Source of the DNA: Prorocentrum cordatum
Lineage: Eukaryota > Sar > Dinophyceae > Prorocentrales > Prorocentraceae
Assembly (NCBI GenBank): GCA_963575745.1
Contig: CAUYUJ010017783.1
Span: forward strand, 1 to 64,000
Direction: 5' to 3'
DNA length: 64,000 bases
The first letter of the stretch is position 1. Every line of letters starts with the position of its first letter. This document shows, piece after piece, positions 18,699 to 28,530 of this stretch. The translations under genes and the position numbers were made by a program. The notes under the pieces were generated by a model. The model was not told the origin of the DNA, searched no databases, and saw nothing but the letters and a program-made list of their open reading frames with translations.

Positions 18699-21600
18699 AT
18701 GGAGCTCGCAGAGCATCGTCAGGCTGCCCCACGGACCATGGCCAACGTGAGTTCCGTGCAGGTTTCCGGCCTCTTGTCGCCTGGGTTGGCGCACGTCCGG
18801 GGTCAGCAGGACGTTCCCCTGCTCACCGACACCATATATCTCGGGGGTGGACAGAACCCCTCCTCCTCCTCCTCCTCCTCCTCCTCCTCCTCCTGGGTCG
18901 ATTAGTGAATTTTCCGTTTTCGGTCCTCGACAGGGCGCCGCAGACGTCATTTTTCCAGGTTGGCGCCCGCCAGGTTTGGGCCCGAGGCCGTTTTCACCAA
19001 ACTACGCTTTCGTAAAGGAGGCTTTGTCCATCCCCGAACGTCGCGCCTTCCGCCGTCAGGCAGAGCGGCAGGCGGATCGCACGGCTCTGACCCTTCACGG
19101 TCACCAGAGCTTCTCTTTCGCGGAATTTCTGCACAGAGTTGACAAGGTCTCCAGTGGGCTGGCAGATTTGGGGTTCGCCCACGGCGACCGGCTGGGTGTT
19201 TGGATGCCCAATCGCGGGGAGTGGTTGGAGCTCCAACTTGCCACTGCCAAGCTCGGCGTCATCCTCGTCAACGTCAATCCAGACTACAGGCTGCCCGAAC
19301 TCGAGTACGCCTTGAACTTGGTGGCTTGCAAGGGGCTCGTGATGGTTCCCAGGCTCTCTTCAGACTGCCTGGGGATGATGCAGGACCTCTGCCCAGAGCT
19401 TGCCAGTACCCGAGGCGAGCTTCACAGCGCCCGCTTACCATCTCTGCGCCGCGTCGTCGTGGCCGGTGGTGTTGCCGGCGCTGGCATGCTCGAGTACGAG
19501 AGCCTCTACAGGGCCAAGCCTGCCTTAGAGGCTAGAACGACATGTGATGACGCCATCAATCAGGCCAGCCACAACTGGGGGAGCTGTGGTCCTTACCCCC
19601 CTGGGGGACCCATCGATTTCGACACCCCTCTCGAGAGATCGTCGATGCGATGGGTTCCCCCAGGAGGGTAAGGACCACAGCTCCCCCAGTTATGGCTGGT
19701 CGGTCAATATCCAGTTTACGTCTGGGACCACTGGAAACCCTAAGGCTTCGACGCTCACTCACAGGGGTATTCTTAACAACGCCTACTTCCTAGGTTCGGG
19801 GGTGGACAGAACCCCCAACAGTGACACGTCGATTAGTGAATTGTCCGTTTTCGGTTCTCGAGAGGGCGCCGTGGCCGTTATTTTCCAGGCCTGCGCCCGC
19901 CAGGTTTGGGCCTCAGGTCGTTTTCACTAAACCACGTTTTACTAAAGGGGGGTCTGTCCATCCCCGATAGGTCTGACTATGCGGTACACGGAGCAAGATG
20001 TGGTTTGCGTGCCGGTGCCTCTCTACCATTGTTTCGGTTGTGTCATGGGTAACCTCAGCATGGTGGTTTTCGGTTGCACTCTTGTCTATCCGTCGCCTCG
20101 TTTTGACCCGCTTCTGACGCTGCATGCCACCGTAGAACATCATTGCACGTCATTATATGGGGTGCCCACCATGTTCATCGCTATGTTGGACCATCCGGAG
20201 TTCTCCAAATTTAAGTTTGAGGTTCTTCGCACTGGAATTATGGCAGGAGCTCTGTGCCCAGTGGAAACGATGAGTCGAGTGATCAAAGACATGGGGGCGA
20301 ATGAGGTGACAATTGCTTATGGCATGACCGAGACCTCCCCAGTTTCTTGGCAGACGCGGATTGGTACACCACTGGACTTGACATGCACAACAGTCGGCCA
20401 GATTTGTCCCCATACTGAATGCAAGGTCGTCGATCCTGAGGCATGGACGGTCCTTCCATGCGGCGAGCCTGGCGAGCTGTGGACGGCGGGTTATCTCGTC
20501 ATGTCAGGCTATTGGGGTAACCCGAAGGCCACAGCTGAGTCCATCATCGAACAAGACGGCCACCGATGGATGCGCACTGGTGACCTCGCAGTGATTTCGG
20601 AGGCGGGCTTCTGCCAGATTGTCGGCCGCATTAAGGACATGATCCTGCGCGGTGGTGAGAACATCTTCCCAAAGGTCTAGGCCTCCCAAGTGTTGTCCGA
20701 GTAGATGGGGTCGAAGGATCGCTCCACATCACCGATGCATCGGCGATGTGGCTCGATGTGGAGCCCGATTTTCTCCACTCCGACGTCGCCGATGCATTGC
20801 CGATGTCGCATCGGCGATGCGGCACGATGTTTCGACCCCATCTACTCGGACCCCACTCCGGAGGCTTCCAAAAGGAGGTGGAGGTGCCGCTGATGTCACA
20901 CCCTGACATCCTCCTCGCCGAGGTCATCGGCGTCCCGGACCACCGACTCGGAGAGCAGGTGTCAGGAGAGAGAAAAACACACAGGCACGATCCATCGTCG
21001 ATCCCCCGGAAGGTATGGGAAAACAGAGGAAGTGTAGGGGGAAGTCGAAAGTCCAGGACATGTGAGAGAATACCAGGAATCCAGGTGTGTGTGTGTGTGT
21101 GTCTGTGTGTGTTGTGTGTGTGTGTGTCTGTGTGTGTGTGTGTCTGTGTGTGTGCGTCTCTGTGTGTGTGTCTGTGTGTGTGTGTCTGTGTGTCTGTGTG
21201 TCTGTGTGTCTGTGTGTGTGTCTGTGTCTGTGTCTGAGTCTGTGTCTGTGTCTGTGTGTGTGTGTCTGTGTCTGTGTCTGTGTCTGTGTCTGTGTCTGTG
21301 TCTGTGTCTGCGTCTGCGCGTGTGTGTGTGTGTGTGTGTGTGTTGACTTGCGTGCCCCAGGGCCCCTGCGAGGTGTGTGCCTGGGTGCGGTGGCGCGGCG
21401 GCGCTCCCCGGGGGGCCGAGGCGGCGGCGGCCGCGCAGCGCATCCGCGACTTCCTGAGGGAGAGGCGGGGCTCGCCTCGACCCCTCCGATTCGGTTCGAT
21501 TCGATGTCGACTCCTCCTCCTCCTCCTCCTCCTCCTCCTCCTCCTCCTCCTCCTCCTCTCCCTCCTCCCCCTCCTCCTCCTCCTCCTCCTCCTCCTCCTC

Positions 21601-23143
21601 CCCCCTCCCTCCTCCTCCTCCTCCTCCTCCTCCTCCTCCTCCTCCTCCTCCTCCTCCTAAGTTGGGGCTCCGGCTCCCCTCAAGGGAGGCATGCTAGAGG
21701 CCGCCGATGTCCGCCGATCCGACTTCTCCGGACGTGGCTGCCGATTTCCGCCGATCCGATTCATTTCGAATAGCCGACCCGACTCATTTCGATCGCCGAT
21801 TCATCTCGATCGCTTCGACTCCTCCGATTCGGTTCGATTCGATGTCGACGGCCGCCGAAACCGGTTCGAGTCAACTTCGGATTTCCGAAGTTCGGGCTCC
21901 GGTTCTCCCCTCGAGGGAGGCATGCTAGAGGCCGCCGATGTCCGCCGATCCGACTTCTCCGGACGTGGCTGCCGATTTCCGCCGATCCGATCGGGGGTGG
22001 ACAGACCTCCTACCCTGACACGTCGATTAGTGAATTGTCCGTTTTCGGTTCTCGAGAGGGCGCCGCGGCCGTCGTTTGCCAGGCTTGCGCCCGCCAGGTT
22101 TTGGCCCGAGGTCGTTTTCACTAAACCACGTTTTACTAAAGGGAGGTCTGTCCATCCCCGATCCGATTCACTTCGATCGCCGATCCGACTTGTCGATTCG
22201 ATTCTGGGCGCTCCTGGACAGGGTCGCGCACTTCAAGGTCCCGAAGTACATCCTCTTCAAGGACTCGAGGAGGAACAAATGCATCCTTAGAGTAGAGGCC
22301 CATGCCAAGAAACACCCTGCTTGCCTCCAGGGTGCCCTGGGCTTCTCGGGTTTTGACGGTTTTGCGATGGAAAGCGTGACGCTCCCGCGCCCCTACTATA
22401 TCCTGGCGAGGGGCCCAACCATGTGCAGCTGTGAGTAGCACAGTTGTGAGCATCGTCCTCGGTGAAGCTCTCCCTGTGGGGCCACGAAGCGTGTGAGGGG
22501 TGTATCCAGATGGACATGCGGTCGGCGGGGAGCCGCATGCGAACCCTGCCATTGGGGCCGAAGGACTCGAAGAGGAAAAACACACCATACACGTGAACTT
22601 TCTGAGCTCCGCGCGGATCTCTTGGATCTGGGCCAGACCCCCCTGGTAGGGAGAGGGGTCCGGTGCGGATCCTGAAGTACATCTGTTGTAAGGATTTGGA
22701 GAAGAAAACATGACATACACATTTTTGTCGGAGCTCCGCGCAGATTTCTTGGATCTGCGCAGGAAAGCCCCTGGCGCCGCCTCTGGCGCGCTCCGTGCGC
22801 CAAGGGGGGGTTCAGCGCGGATCCCGAAGTGCATGCTCTTCAAAGGTTTGAAGAGGAAACACTCTGCATAGAGATTAATTTTCGGAGCTCCGTGCGGATT
22901 TCCTTGATCGGCGCTTGAGCCCCTTGGCGGCACCTCTGGCACTACCCCTGGCGCTCTTCGCGAGGGGGCTTCAGCGCAGATCCAAGACATCGGCGCGGAC
23001 CTGCAACGGCTTATGTCTGTGCCGTTTTTCCTTCCTTCGAGGACGAGTTCCCCTTGACGGCCTCGAACAAGGTCCGGAAGGTCGAGGTGCGCGAGATCAC
23101 CGCCGCGGAGTTGGGCTTGGTCCGGCCGCCCTCGAAGCTCTGA
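18699..23143 (+). CDS. ACSF2: Acyl-CoA synthetase, ACSF2 type, eight exons
   Basis: Activates a fatty acid to acyl-CoA via an acyl-AMP, probably a medium-chain substrate as in ACSF2 relatives (family knowledge). Exons: 18699-18841, 19044-19560, 19709-19793, 19971-20674, 20875-20958, 21373-21464, 22222-22261, 23042-23143, giving 588 residues in one frame (family about 600). Seen: ATP-binding TSGTTGNPK (225-232 region), YGMTETSP (365-372), TGDLA (451-455), [16 protein letters not shown] (467-482) and C-terminal PLTASNK, whose Lys565 matches the catalytic lysine although Gly before it is Asn. Start: first ATG after an in-frame TAA at 18687; an upstream exon is not excluded. Introns 3-5 are GT-AG, 6 is GC-AG, 7 is GA-AG. 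Introns 1 and 2 show no obvious standard sites; their edges (within about 8 bp) rest on gapless similarity to family members. No clear targeting peptide. Confidence 0.88.
18842..19035 (+). mobile_element. CGGGGGTGGACAG introner, copy 1 (intron 1)
   Basis: Left end CGGGGGTGGACAGA and right end TTGTCCATCCCC are inverted repeats. The interior matches copies at 19797 and 21992 (GTCGATTAGTGAATT, CGTTTTCGGT, CGCCCGCCAGGTTTGGGCC). A (CTC)n run has expanded near the left end. Removing it plus 8 bp (to 19043) restores a gapless family alignment. No in-frame GT/GC/GA-AG pair was found at its edges. Confidence 0.82.
19561..19708 (+). mobile_element. Hairpin intron 2 with about 50-bp inverted arms
   Basis: Arms CCAGCCACAACTGGGGGAGC...CCCATCG and their near-perfect inverse occupy almost the whole 148 bp around a short GATTTCGACACC loop. 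(A/G)TCAAT stands at both borders (19555-19560, 19703-19708). Excision at this direct repeat gives ...AIN-IQFTSG as in family members. Standard GA-AG or GC-AG alternatives exist but would add 12 or more residues. Confidence 0.8.
19797..19965 (+). mobile_element. CGGGGGTGGACAG introner, copy 2 (intron 3, 19794-19970)
   Basis: Inverted ends CGGGGGTGGACAGA / TCTGTCCATCCCC. Flanks CCTAGGTT and GATAGGTC are a decayed 8-bp duplication sharing TAGGT. Splicing CCTAG|GT...GATAG|GT uses those flanks as donor and acceptor and rebuilds NNAYFLGLTM in frame. Confidence 0.9.
20675..20874 (+). mobile_element. GATGCATCGGCGATG element as intron 4
   Basis: GT-AG intron AAAG|GTCTAG...CCAAAAG|GAGG. Inverted ends TAGGCCTCCCAAGTG / GGAGTGGGGTCC-type arms extend into GTCCGAGTAGATGGGGTCGA. 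CCAAAGG / CCAAAAGG flank it. Same family as 2014-2158 and 2709-2913. Confidence 0.85.
20959..21372 (+). mobile_element. Intron 5 with long (GT)n tract
   Basis: GT-AG intron GCAG|GTGTCAGG...GCGAG|GTGTG, with AGGTGT at both borders. About 270 bp is (GT)n with TCTG variants. Left AAAACACACAGG and GGTATGGGAAAACAGAGGAA and right TGCCCCAGGGCCCCT resemble the unspliced sequence at 46380-46620. Confidence 0.8.
21465..22221 (+). other. Intron 6, composite (GC-AG)
   Basis: GAGAG|GCGGGG...GACAG|GGTC, giving RER-VAHF in frame. It contains (CTC)n at 21508-21658, a duplicated segment (21665-21760 and 21895-21991: GGGAGGCATGCTAGAGGCCG, GATCCGACTTCTCCGGACGT) and a nested introner at 21992-22159. Confidence 0.85.
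21992..22159 (+). mobile_element. CGGGGGTGGACAG introner, copy 3, with 8-bp duplication
   Basis: GATCCGAT occurs exactly on both sides (21984-21991, 22160-22167). The duplicated neighbour segment has the unoccupied site GATCCGATTCATTTCGA at 21753. Inverted ends CGGGGGTGGACAG and CTGTCCATCCCC. An 8-bp duplication fits a hAT-like transposase acting in trans (inference). Confidence 0.92.
22262..23041 (+). other. Intron 7 built from dispersed repeats (GA-AG)
   Basis: TTCAAG|GACTCG...TTCGAG|GACGAG joins KYILFK to DEFPLT. Content: part of the GGAGGCCCATGCC family (22286-22390), one inverted 90-bp minisatellite unit (about 22470), and three tandem diverged fold-back units (22560-23010) with GAGCTCCGCGCGGAT arms. 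Each fold-back unit begins with a sequence resembling the exon 7/intron 7 border. Confidence 0.8.
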
Positions 23144-23174
23144 GCCCCGACCAGCGGCGGCGCGGTCCTCTGAG

Positions 23175-23276
23175 GACGAGTTCCCCCCGACGGCCTCGAA
23201 CAAGGTCCGGAAGGCCGAGAGGCGCGAGATCACCGCCGCGGAGTTGGGCCTGGTCTGGTCGCCCTCGAAGCTCTGA
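23175..23276 (+). pseudogene. Duplicate of the acyl-CoA synthetase terminal exon
   Basis: A 102-nt copy of exon 8 begins 133 bp downstream of the original and keeps the acceptor (CTGAG|GACGAG), length, frame and TGA. It reads [19 protein letters not shown], so Leu560 became Pro but the lysine is kept. It could act as an alternative last exon or be a dead duplicate. 23277-23574 holds no further gene. Confidence 0.75.
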
Positions 23277-23569
23277 GAGCTCCGACACAACGACTCGGCG
23301 AGGCATGCCCGGGCTATGCCCAGAGGTCCCGCTCAAATATCGGGGGCGGCAAAGACGGGGTTCACGACTTGGGGGGTGTGGACATCATGGCGGGGGCCAT
23401 GATATCTCCCCAGATTTTATGGCGCCTCTTCTGACTTCAATACGTCCCAGGCCTCCCCCCTGGGCCTCGCACGTGCCGCCGGCTATGATTTGCGCCCCCC
23501 CTCGTGGCCGCCCCCGAAAATGCCTCCCGCGGGACGGCCACCCGGCGGCGGAGCCAGCGACGTGAGCAC

Positions 23570-23938
23570 GGTGGAGACCCATGCCAAGAGGCACCTTGCT
23601 CGCCTGCAGGGTGCCCTGGGTTTCTCAGGCCGGGCGAAAGGGGGGATTGGGAAAGGGGGGGTTACGAAATTTTCTTCATGCAGCTGGTTTCGGCCTCACC
23701 GAGGGGCCCATTCCTCGATACATAGCCGCCTCCGCCGCCGGGAGGCGCCGGGAAAATCAGCTACGTGAGCTGATTCTCAAACCCCCCCTTTGCTATCCCC
23801 CCCTTTCGCCCGACCCGAGTTTCGGCGGTTTTGCGATGGAGGGCGCGGCGTGCCCACGCCTAAGGTCGATGGACATCCTGGGGTCTCAGGGTCGGGTTTC
23901 TTGTGGAAGGTCTCTTCTGGACTGGCCTCCACTGTAGG
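23570..23938 (+). mobile_element. GTGGAGGCCCATGCC-family TIR element, interrupted
   Basis: Left GTGGAGACCCATGCCAAGAG; right TGGACTGGCCTCCACTGTAG. Interior GGGTGCCCTGGGTTTCT and GGTTTTGCGATGGA match 49095-49274 and 50680-50830. A nested element occupies 23632-23811. Confidence 0.82.
23632..23811 (+). mobile_element. GGGCGAAAGGGGGG nested TIR element
   Basis: 180 bp with about 30-bp inverted ends: GGGCGAAAGGGGGGATTGGG on the left and the inverse of ATCCCCCCCTTTCGCCC on the right. The interior has a CAGCTACGTGAGCTGA palindrome. No clear target duplication was read. Confidence 0.82.
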
Positions 23939-24121
23939 GGAACGGAGAATGGCGGAAACATAAAAGCTCGGAGGTCCGCGCGGAGTTCTCGGATCCGCGC
24001 TGGACCCCCCTCCCTGGCGCGCGGAGCGCGCCAGGGGCGCCGCCAGGGAGGTCCAGCGCGGATCCGAGAAATCCGCACGGACCCCCGAGTTTTTATGTTT
24101 ATGTCATTCTTCGTTCCCCTA
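23935..24121 (+). mobile_element. Fold-back element, complete copy
   Basis: Two roughly 75-bp arms are inverted copies: AGGGGAACGGAGAATG..., GGTCCGCGCGGAG, TCGGATCCGCGCTGGACC and the inverse, closing with CATTCTTCGTTCCCCT. A GGCGCGCGGAGCGCGCC palindrome is at the centre. Other copies: 36553-36752, half at 37890-37960, array in intron 7. 24122-24442 holds no recognised gene. Confidence 0.82.
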
Positions 24122-24442
24122 GTGAAGGAAGTGGAGTGCAATGGCGCCTCTCGCACCAGCTGCTGCTGTGGCACTGGTGACTGCCTCAGCTCGAACCAGA
24201 AAGAACGCCACAAATGACCACGCAAGAAACCACCGCAAGCTGAAGTTCTGGACGTCATTTAAATTATGTTTTTCTGTCTTTGGCGAGTGTTTCTGGTTTG
24301 ACGCAACGATTTCTCGAAAGGTTGCAGCCTGGCCACTTGCGGCGCTTTTCCCGTGGAGATTCCCTTCAATGTGCTTTCGCGAGGCCGAGTGGGGATCGCG
24401 CGCGGCGGGGCCCGTTTGCCACAACCAATGCGCGCGCTGATC

Positions 24443-24797
<355 letters not shown>

Positions 24798-24799
24798 AA

Positions 24800-26438
24800 C
24801 GTAGAGGAGGAGGAGGAGGAGGAGGAACTGGAGAAGAAGGAAGAAGAGAGAATAAGGATACATTGCTTCTTCCCAGCTTCAAAAATGCCCAGAAAACTAT
24901 CTCGATCGCCCCAAACGGCAGAGGAATCGCCCAGAAGGGTGCCAACACACCCCAAGAGGGCGCCAGGACGGCACAGGAGGAACCCATGACGGCCCATGAT
25001 GCCTTAAGACGGCCCCCCAATTGAGCCCTTACACCCCAAAGAGCACTACCGTGGGCCGAGGAACCCGAAGGCGGCCCCCCAAATGGCCTTACAGGGGCGG
25101 GCCTCCAAGAAGGCCCCAATACGGACGAAACGACCATGTTCCCGAAGGGCCTTCCGCGAACATCATTGTCGCCACCAGTCCGAAGAAGAGGAGGAGGAGG
25201 AGGACGAGGACCACGATACCCATGGCCAGGGGCAGGACAGGAAATCACGAGGTTCCCTTCATAGGGAACGATATCGCCGCTTTCCGATGTTTCTTGTACA
25301 ACTTGCAATGGATAGGACGAGAAACCAAAGCTGAGGCGGCGGGCGCCGCTTCCATTCTCGCCACCAAGGTCAACAGCCCCCCCGGATAATGACGTCCTGA
25401 ACGCTAGCAAAATAGTCGGCCACCTGAGGAGCACGGCCTCCCTTCCCGTTCTCATGTGGAGGTCCAGGCTAGACAATTTCATACTGGTCACAGTTAGTGA
25501 CTGTTTGTTGTTTGGGGGCGCAACATCAAGAAATGGAGTATGCGGCGCCCTCGAGAGGCATGGCAAGTGTATGTCGCCGACAATTCTTTCGCTCACGGTT
25601 GCCGTGCTATTGTCGCGCTCATATTTTGGTGTGGCCTCCAATTTGTTTGGAGGGGATCTCGCTTTCCAATGCTCCAGGAGAGGCCGAATGGCTTCGGCAT
25701 CCTCAAGGTGGGTGTTGTAAAGGGCAACGTCGTCCATGACAGGTGGAGGGAGAGTCCAGGTCCTTCTGTAGCACTCTTCAAAGAAAATTGCACAGTGCTA
25801 GGCCCAAACCCGAACAACAACAGCAAATTCAGTGTCGTGTGCACCGAAGGGAAGTACTATATCCTGGCGAAGCTAACCTCGGGAACCATATTCGACCGGA
25901 GAGTTGCCATAGATTTGACGGTGGCTATGGATCGGACCCGTTGCTGGACCAGATGGATTCCACGCCTTGTTCTCCTGGCCGTGTGTCTCACACAAGCGGA
26001 TGTAACAAAATGGAACGCGGTTCCGCTTAATTTGTTGAGCCGGGGCATGCTAAAGCTCTCTTCCGAGGCCCAATTTCCTCGGGACCTGACGACGGCTTGC
26101 GCAACCCGCTATTCCACAGCATGTTCCTACACATCCTTGATCCTAGCACTTCGTTTGGGCACCGTTTCTGGATAGGCTGATGGAGTTAAGCTGACCGTCT
26201 AGAATATCCAGCTGCCCGCGGCAAGCCCCGCCGCCGCGCCTGTGCAACAGCGCAGCCTGAAGGAAGCTGAGTGTAGGAACGGCGCAATTCCGACGAATGG
26301 TCTGACAAGGACGGGTCGTGAACTCGAGCTCGTTTTCGCCCGCGCGGTAGGAAAGAGGTCGGGTTCACACCCCGCGGCAGTTCACCGAGTGGTCTGAACT
26401 GGGGAGGGTCGTGATCCCGACGTCGTCTTCGTCCGCGT
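24800..26438. other. Low-repeat stretch, no gene assigned
   Basis: Open frames exist on both strands (about 210 codons on + ending in TAG at 26175; over 200 codons on - upstream of the AGT repeat), with ordinary residue mix but no recognised domain and no matching splice sites. It could hide exons of the polycystin gene 5' part or a decayed gene; nothing visible decides. Confidence 0.3.
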
Positions 26439-26439
26439 G

Positions 26440-26960
26440 GTCGGGAGGAGGAGGAGGAGGAGGAGGAGGAGGAGGAGGAGGAAACAGGAGGAGGAGGGAG
26501 GAAATGAAGACCATGTGGAAAAGGCTTCTTGGGGCGCCTCCTGGGGGCTTCTTGGGAGCCTCCTCGGGGGCCTCCTGGGGGCGTGTTGGGGACTCCTTGG
26601 GGCGTGTTGGGGCCGCTTGTGCCCTCTTAGGGAGGCGATTGGCTTGTCTGACGCCGTCGGAGGCCGTCTTGGGGGTCTCTCTGGGCCGTTTTGGTGCCCG
26701 TCTGGAGCGCTTTGAATGGGTCATGGGAGGCGCTTGAGCTGCCTTGAGGCCGTCTTGGGAGCCTCTTGTGCCCTCTTGGGGCCGTCTTGGGTCTATTGGG
26801 AGCCGTTGGGGCCCCTTTGGGTCGTCGCGGGAGCCTCTTGAGCTGCCTTGAGGCCGTCTTGGGAGCCTCTTGGGCCACCTTGGGCCGTTGTGGCGTCATG
26901 CCGACTACCTTGGGAGCCATCTTGGAGACTAGATCGGCCGCTTGGAGGCTGAAAAGAGCG
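26440..26960 (+). repeat. (GGA)n followed by degenerate CTTGGGGGCC block
   Basis: GGA triplets to about 26510, then TCTTGGGAGCCTC/CTTGAGGCCGTCTTGGG-type units. Confidence 0.75.
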
Positions 26961-27087
26961 CCCGACAGCAGTTTCTGAGGGGTCGAATATTGTTGTGGCC
27001 TCCGCCCAGTGCCGCCGATCCGGGACGCTTCCGTTGATGCCGGAAGCGCGCGATGGTGGTCATGACAGGCGACGACGGCGAGCGGTG

Positions 27088-27114
27088 AGGATGATGAGGA
27101 TGATGATGATAATA

Positions 27115-27154
<40 letters not shown>

Positions 27155-27165
27155 GGAGGAGGATT
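27088..27165 (+). repeat. (GAT)n microsatellite
   Basis: GATGAT tract leading into the duplicated 95-bp segment. Confidence 0.9.
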
Positions 27166-27199
27166 GTGAATGGAGGCTGCGGAGTAGGATGGTGATGAT

Positions 27200-27297
27200 G
27201 ATCGGGGCCGTGGTCGTTGACACGTCGCACAACAATGCGGCGGCGAGGGGGAGCTATAATGACGAAAAGATCAGCCAATTTCTTACCTCCCCTCCGT
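27200..27297 (+). repeat. About 95-bp direct repeat, copy 1
   Basis: GTTGACACGTCGCACAACAA, TGCGGCGGCGAGG, GGAGCTATAATGACG and GATCAGCCAAT...CTTACCTCCCCTCC match 28436-28530. Each copy is preceded by a GAT microsatellite, so a larger block was duplicated. Confidence 0.85.
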
Positions 27298-27419
27298 CGG
27301 CGGCAGCACTGCACACCCTTGGTTTAGGTTCGGCAATCATACTCGAGGAGGTCCACCGAGAAAACCAACCGAAATCGTCGGAAAATCTGCAGCACGAAAC
27401 TTCCCCAACAAAATCAAAG

Positions 27420-28085
27420 CATCTCTAAGTCAAAACCTGCGGAAGTCTCAACTTCCAAAAAAAAAACCCAATACCTGCGAACATCTGAAACCTGTTTAAA
27501 AAGAGCCACAATCTGCGAACATCTCAGACGCTCTATATGTCTATATGTGTATAAATATATGTGTATATATATACCTACATGCATACACCTATATATATAT
27601 ATACATATATATACAAATAAAACTAACCATCTCAAAACCAAACCATGCGAGAATCTTCAAAAACCGAAATTTGAATGTCCAGTTGTTGTTCCAGAGTTGT
27701 TTTGAGTTCGCCAGGCGGTCAGACATGTGCTTAAATGTTTAAGTTTCCTAGGATGTTGTTTTACAGTGTTTGTTGAGTTTTTCTTTCAGTTCTGAGCGTT
27801 TGGACTTTTAAAAAATGGTTTACAGGCCTTTTGAGGTTTTTAGTCGTTTCGAGTTTGTTCGACAGTTTGTTAGGGTTGTTTCAGATTTTTCAGTTTTTAG
27901 AGTTCAAGTTTTGAGTTTTTTATGTTTGAGATGTCCCCAGGTTTCGGCTGAGAGTTGTTTAAACGTTTTTCCAGAATTCGAAATATTCGCGTGTTTTGGT
28001 TCGAGGTTTTTTGAAGCTTTTGAGGGTCGGACCTGCTCGCAGGTGTTAGCCTGCATGTTTTGAAATGTTAAGTGTTTGAGTTTCT
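27420..28085 (+). repeat. AT-rich island with mirrored strand asymmetry
   Basis: Left half is A-rich and contains ACCTGCGAACATCT twice and a (TA)n core at 27535-27615. Right half is T/G-rich (GTTTCGAGTTTGTTCGACAG). Outer parts look roughly inverted (AAAACCTGCG with CGCAGGTGT...TTTTG), suggesting a large decayed inverted-repeat element. No gene recognised. Confidence 0.5.
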
Positions 28086-28229
28086 TCGCCCGATATGGCG
28101 GTGGACCGCCTGTAGTCGCCACTGCCGAACCTCACCTTTGGCACGGTAGGTGCATTCGAGGGAAAGGTGATTATTCAGCGTCTCTTGTTTTTTTTGTGTT
28201 CTCGTCAGACTGGCACTGGATCAGGAGGA

Positions 28230-28432
28230 CGAGTATGATGGTGATGATGGTTATGACGATGCTACTGCTGCGATTGCTGTTGATGGTGGTGGTGAGGATT
28301 ATGATGCGGAGGATGATGATGGTGATGATGATGATGATGATGATGATGACGATGGTTGTGGTATTGGTGATGAGGGTGGTAGTGATGAGGGAGGTGGTAA
28401 TGATGACGTTGATGATGGTGATGGTGATGATG
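28230..28432 (+). repeat. (GAT)n microsatellite
   Basis: Imperfect GAT/GGT repeat just before the second 95-bp direct repeat. 28086-28229 has no gene. Confidence 0.85.
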
Positions 28433-28435
28433 ATC

Positions 28436-28530
28436 GGGACCGTGGTCGATGACACGTCGCACAAGAATGCGGCGGCGAGGCGGAGCTAGAATGACGTAAT
28501 GATCAGCCAATGTCTTACCTCCCCTCCCGC
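28436..28530 (+). repeat. About 95-bp direct repeat, copy 2
   Basis: Counterpart of 27200-27297, with a few substitutions. 28531-28738 is GC-rich and lacks an assignable gene. Confidence 0.85.

Noticed and set aside
21062-21346. Cys/Val-rich frame across the GT tract
   Set aside because: (GT)n microsatellite inside intron 5 of the acyl-CoA synthetase gene.
22136-23290. 384-residue minus-strand frame antisense to the acyl-CoA synthetase 3' end
   Set aside because: Antisense of repeat-filled intron 7 and the terminal exons; no domain.
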